NCBI GenBank assembly: GCA_902773065.1
Contig: CACYDD010000051.1
Coordinates: 1 to 8,180, forward strand
Direction: 5' to 3'
DNA length: 8,180 nt
Source: an uncultured Ruminococcus sp.
GTDB lineage: Bacteria; Bacillota; Clostridia; Oscillospirales; Acutalibacteraceae
Both the position numbers and the translations under genes were made by a program. Below are positions 5,810-8,180 of this stretch, in pieces. The notes beneath the pieces are model-generated. The model did not search any database and had not been told where the DNA came from. It saw only the letters and a program-made list of their open reading frames with translations. How positions within the stretch are numbered: position 1 is the first letter of the stretch; each line of letters starts with the position of its first letter.

Positions 5810-5838
5810 TTGAAAAAAATGCCGATTTATTTTATAAT
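5810..5838 (+). promoter_or_regulatory. sigma-A promoter of murT-gatD
   Basis: TTGAAA (5810-5815), a 17-base spacer and TATAAT (5833-5838) give a strong housekeeping promoter 50 bp upstream of the murT start. It is divergent from the bceR promoter, with 49 AT-rich bases between the two -35 boxes. Confidence 0.8.
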
Positions 5839-5887
5839 AATATAATATTAATTGCTGATTTCTGATTGGCTGAGTGGGGTTTTATTT

Positions 5888-7207
5888 ATGAAAACTTTTT
5901 TTACAATATTAATATGTAAGCTTCTGCGTTTTGTCGGAAAGCTTGTCGGAAAGGGAAGCAGTCTGCCGGGAAAAGTTGCATTGAAACTATGTCCCGATAT
6001 TCTCAGCCGCATTGAGCTGCCTGAATATATTATTGCCGTAACAGGAAGTAACGGCAAGACATCGACGGTTGAAATGATCGCCCATATTCTTATGGAAAAC
6101 GAAAAGAAGGTGGCGTGGAACAAGGAAGGCTCCAACCAGATCGAGGGTGTGACAACGCTTGTTCTGGGAAGTGCTACACTTGGCGGAAAGGTAAAAAGTG
6201 ATATCCTGCTGATTGAAAGTGACGAACGCTTTGCAAGATACACTTTTAAATATATTAAACCAACACATTATGTCATTACCAATCTGTACCGCGATCAGCT
6301 GACAAGAAACGGTCATCCTGAATGGGTGTATGATGCACTGAAAGACAGTATTTATCCCGAAACACAGCTGATCCTCAATGCAGATGATCCGCTGGTTTCG
6401 CATTTCGGCTATGGGAAAGACAATGTGATATGGTTCGGTGCAGGAAATCTTGCCACAGACAGCGAGGAGCTGGTCAGTGTTTATAACGATGGTGCATACT
6501 GTCCGCACTGCAAATCAAAAATGACCTACAGCCGTTATCATTATAATCATATCGGACATTATGAATGTACTTCCTGTGGTTATAAACGGCAGGATACCGA
6601 ATATACCGTTACATCCGTTGACCTTGAAAACGGCGAAGCTGTCATTAACGGAAAATACAGTATTTCGCTTGCATTGAAATCGCTGTACAATATATACAAT
6701 ATTCTTGCCGCATTTACTGTTGCTTCCATTGTGGGAATTGATGGTGCGAAAATTGCGGAGGATATGAGCGATTATGTCATGAAAAACGGCAGAGTCATTA
6801 CATTTGACCTTGGCAAAAGACATGGCACACTGCTGACTTCAAAGCATGAAAACAGTATTTCATACGATCAGTCGATACGGCTTGCTTCTGCAGATCAGAG
6901 GGGCTGTGATGTGATGTTTATTGTCGACGCGGTCAGCAGGAAATATTTCACCAGTGATGTTTCATGGCTGTGGGATATCGATTTCGAAATGCTGAATAAC
7001 GATAATGTTCACGAGATTATTCTTTCCGGTCAGTACAGCAATGATCTGGCAGTGCGTTTTTCTTATACGAATATCCCGAAAGAAAAAATCAAAATTTATG
7101 AAGATATCGCGGAAGCTTACCGCTACCTTGACAGCGGCAGGGATGAATATATTTATGTAATTACCTGCTTCTCGGATAAAAATAAATTTCTTGGACTTTT
7201 AGAGTAA
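5888..7207 (+). CDS. murT: Lipid II isoglutaminyl synthase, Mur ligase-like subunit MurT
   Basis: This 439-residue protein is the ATP-dependent ligase subunit of the MurT/GatD complex, which amidates D-Glu of the lipid II stem peptide to D-isoglutamine on the inner face of the membrane. Walker A TGSNGKTST lies at 52-60, the acidic ligase motif LLIESDER around Glu110/Glu113, and YVITNLYRDQL next to it. A four-cysteine zinc ribbon (Cys205, Cys208, Cys227, Cys230) interrupts the central domain, as in other MurT proteins. The C-terminal domain (DUF1727/MurT_C) contains VSWLWDIDFE with Asp363 and Asp365. One of these probably matches the Asp that in known MurT completes the active site with GatD. 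The ATG at 5888 is preferred over an upstream TTG at 5852 because homology begins there. Its ribosome site is a modest GAGTGGGG. gatD follows after 13 bp. Confidence 0.94.
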   Translation: MKTFFTILICKLLRFVGKLVGKGSSLPGKVALKLCPDILSRIELPEYIIAVTGSNGKTSTVEMIAHILMENEKKVAWNKEGSNQIEGVTTLVLGSATLGGKVKSDILLIESDERFARYTFKYIKPTHYVITNLYRDQLTRNGHPEWVYDALKDSIYPETQLILNADDPLVSHFGYGKDNVIWFGAGNLATDSEELVSVYNDGAYCPHCKSKMTYSRYHYNHIGHYECTSCGYKRQDTEYTVTSVDLENGEAVINGKYSISLALKSLYNIYNILAAFTVASIVGIDGAKIAEDMSDYVMKNGRVITFDLGKRHGTLLTSKHENSISYDQSIRLASADQRGCDVMFIVDAVSRKYFTSDVSWLWDIDFEMLNNDNVHEIILSGQYSNDLAVRFSYTNIPKEKIKIYEDIAEAYRYLDSGRDEYIYVITCFSDKNKFLGLLE

Positions 7208-7220
7208 GAAGGTGAAGCAG

Positions 7221-7931
7221 ATGAAAATATTACACCTGTATCATGATATTATGAATCTTTACGGCGAATATGCGAATGTAAAGGCTTTGGAAAGAATACT
7301 GCAAAAGAGCGGCATTGAAGCCGTGACCGATAAGCTTTCTCTCGGCGATAGTGCCGATCTTTCCGATTATGATTTTATTTACATAGGCTCGGGAACGGAG
7401 CGAAACCAGAGGGTGGTTCTTGAGGATTTCAGAAAGTACAAAGACGAGATCAAAAAGTATCTTGACAGTGGAAAGGCTGCTTTGCTGACAGGCAATTCCT
7501 TTGAAATGCTCGGAAGCAAAATTACCGACAGTGACGGACAAAGTTATGACGGACTTGGAATTTTCGATTTTACAACTACGGAGCAGAACAAGACAAGAGT
7601 TACTGCCGATGCTGTTTTTGAATGTGATTTTTCGGAGAAGCCGCTTGTCGGATTTATCAACAAGTGCAGTGAAATCCAAAAAATTGAAACACCGCTTTTC
7701 AGTGTGAAAATGGGAATCGGGAATACCGCAGAGGATCAGCACGAGGGAATCCGGTACAAAAACTTTTTCGGCACACACCTGACAGGACCCGTTCTGATCA
7801 AGAATCCGTATTTTCTTGAATACATTGCTGCCCTCGCAGTCGGTGAAGATGTAAAACTCAATACGGAATACCTTACTTACGAGAAAGCAGGCTATGAAGT
7901 AACTGTGAAAGAATTAGGAATGAGGAATTAG
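7221..7931 (+). CDS. gatD: GatD-family glutamine amidotransferase-like subunit lacking the catalytic Cys and His
   Basis: This 236-residue protein belongs to the CobB/CobQ-like (GATase_3) family and is the usual partner of MurT, supplying ammonia from glutamine. Family marks are HLYHDIMNLYGEYANV (6-21), DFIYIGSGTERNQ (in place of the usual GGGQDxEQ), GLGIFDF and FFGTHLTGPVLIKNP. However, the nucleophile elbow, normally CGGYQLLG, reads GNSFEMLG, so Gly91 replaces the cysteine. The His of TYLHGP is Thr188, with a different His two residues earlier (His186). The only cysteines, 135 and 149, are elsewhere. Glutaminase activity is therefore unlikely. It may be structural, with MurT using free ammonia. 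The ATG at 7221 has AAGGTG six bases upstream; the GTG at 7212 lies inside that site. The last residues, ELGMRN, are encoded by a heptamer repeat. Confidence 0.88.
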   Translation: MKILHLYHDIMNLYGEYANVKALERILQKSGIEAVTDKLSLGDSADLSDYDFIYIGSGTERNQRVVLEDFRKYKDEIKKYLDSGKAALLTGNSFEMLGSKITDSDGQSYDGLGIFDFTTTEQNKTRVTADAVFECDFSEKPLVGFINKCSEIQKIETPLFSVKMGIGNTAEDQHEGIRYKNFFGTHLTGPVLIKNPYFLEYIAALAVGEDVKLNTEYLTYEKAGYEVTVKELGMRN

Positions 7932-7952
7932 GAATGAGGAATTAGGAATGAA
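7911..7952 (+). repeat. six heptamers alternating GAATTAG/GAATGAG across the gatD stop
   Basis: The tract is a tandem 14-bp unit GAATTAGGAATGAG in three copies (the last base of the third differs), that is six heptamers. It starts inside the last codons of gatD and supplies its TAG stop at 7929-7931. It has no dyad. Its length (42 bp) and heptamer number equal those of the tract after gpx. Confidence 0.85.
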
Positions 7953-8033
7953 TGTTTGTGGAAAACTTTCCCCGAAAATTCTGATGAATGACTGAAAAAC
8001 CGAAAAAATTTAGCCGACCCGGAACTTAATTTC
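7953..8033. other. non-coding spacer between gatD and the rplU promoter
   Basis: I see no gene here. A short perfect dyad GGAAA-AC-TTTCC (7960-7971) has only a 2-base gap and no T-run, so it is not a convincing terminator. Read-through from murT-gatD into rplU cannot be excluded. Confidence 0.5.
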
Positions 8034-8063
8034 TTGACAAAAGAGGTCTTGGTGTGGTATGAT
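8034..8063 (+). promoter_or_regulatory. sigma-A promoter of rplU with extended -10
   Basis: TTGACA (8034-8039), an 18-base spacer and TATGAT (8058-8063) preceded by TG at 8055-8056 (extended -10) make a strong promoter. Transcription would start near 8070, giving a leader of about 75 nt before rplU. Confidence 0.85.
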
Positions 8064-8069
8064 AGTAAA

Positions 8070-8134
8070 GCCGCATACTGTGGGCAGCTAAGAGAGCATT
8101 GCTCCGCCTCCGGTAGCGAGTTTATTAACAGGTA
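8070..8134 (+). ncRNA. ribosomal protein L21 leader RNA (putative)
   Basis: The 5' leader of rplU is compact and structured, and it ends in AACAGGTA shortly before the start codon, as I recall for L21 leaders of low-GC Gram-positives. Visible pairings are GCC(G)CA/TGGGC (8070-8075 with 8081-8085), GAGC-ATT-GCTC (8094-8104) and an alternative CTC(C)GC/GCGAG (8102-8107 with 8116-8120) that competes with the second stem. The family role is feedback control by a ribosomal protein. The match is from memory and needs a covariance-model search. Confidence 0.6.
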
Positions 8135-8143
8135 GGTGCCAAT

Positions 8144-8180
8144 ATGTACGCAGTTATTGAAACAGGCGGAAAGCAGTACA
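8144..8180 (+). CDS. rplU: 50S ribosomal protein L21, N-terminus (cut by window edge)
   Basis: The frame from ATG at 8144 reads MYAVIETGGKQY, the highly conserved start of ribosomal protein L21, a large-subunit protein that binds 23S rRNA. An AGGTAGGTG ribosome site precedes the start by about six bases. Only 12 codons are in the window. In most Firmicutes rplU is followed by a small protease gene and rpmA, which would lie to the right. Confidence 0.95.
   Translation, partial: MYAVIETGGKQY

Noticed and set aside
7960..7971. GGAAA-AC-TTTCC dyad as terminator of murT-gatD
   Set aside because: The gap is only two bases and no T-run follows. It cannot form a normal terminator hairpin.

Overview
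The window reads as chromosomal DNA of a low-to-mid GC Gram-positive anaerobe, most likely a Ruminococcus or close Oscillospiraceae relative. The grounds are consensus sigma-A promoters, strong purine Shine-Dalgarno sites, a MurT/GatD pair, an OhrR-type MarR regulator, a BceS-type kinase and an L21 leader. The genus is inferred from overall protein style, not from a database search.

Layout from left to right: (1) the 5' part of rpoB on the minus strand, with its own promoter and a leader of about 180 nt; (2) a 438-bp divergent intergenic region; (3) on the plus strand a thioredoxin-type glutathione peroxidase (gpx), a MarR/OhrR-like organic-peroxide sensor and a cation diffusion facilitator overlapping the regulator by 8 bp, together a peroxide and metal-handling module; (4) a roughly 230-bp non-coding stretch with a promoter-like box and two hairpins, leading into a very AT-rich gene for a PBECR4-like nuclease-fold protein that appears to have lost its last residues to an in-frame TAG; (5) a shared bidirectional terminator; (6) on the minus strand a bceR/bceS-type two-component system with a 4-bp overlap and no ABC transporter beside it; (7) on the plus strand murT and gatD, the pair that amidates D-Glu in lipid II; (8) the promoter, leader RNA and first 12 codons of rplU (ribosomal protein L21).

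The most notable points are these. The GatD homologue lacks both the nucleophilic Cys and the catalytic His of the glutaminase, while MurT looks intact. The PBECR4-like gene is compositionally foreign and sits behind a structured leader in a layout that recalls toxin-antitoxin loci. Two tracts of exactly six degenerate heptamers (GGATTCA-like and GAATTAG/GAATGAG) lie at the 3' ends of two unrelated genes, and one of them encodes the C-terminus of GatD.

Functionally the genes fall into housekeeping (rpoB, rplU), cell-wall modification and envelope-stress sensing (murT/gatD, bceRS), oxidative and metal stress (gpx, ohrR-like, CDF), and one probable accessory gene (PBECR4-like).
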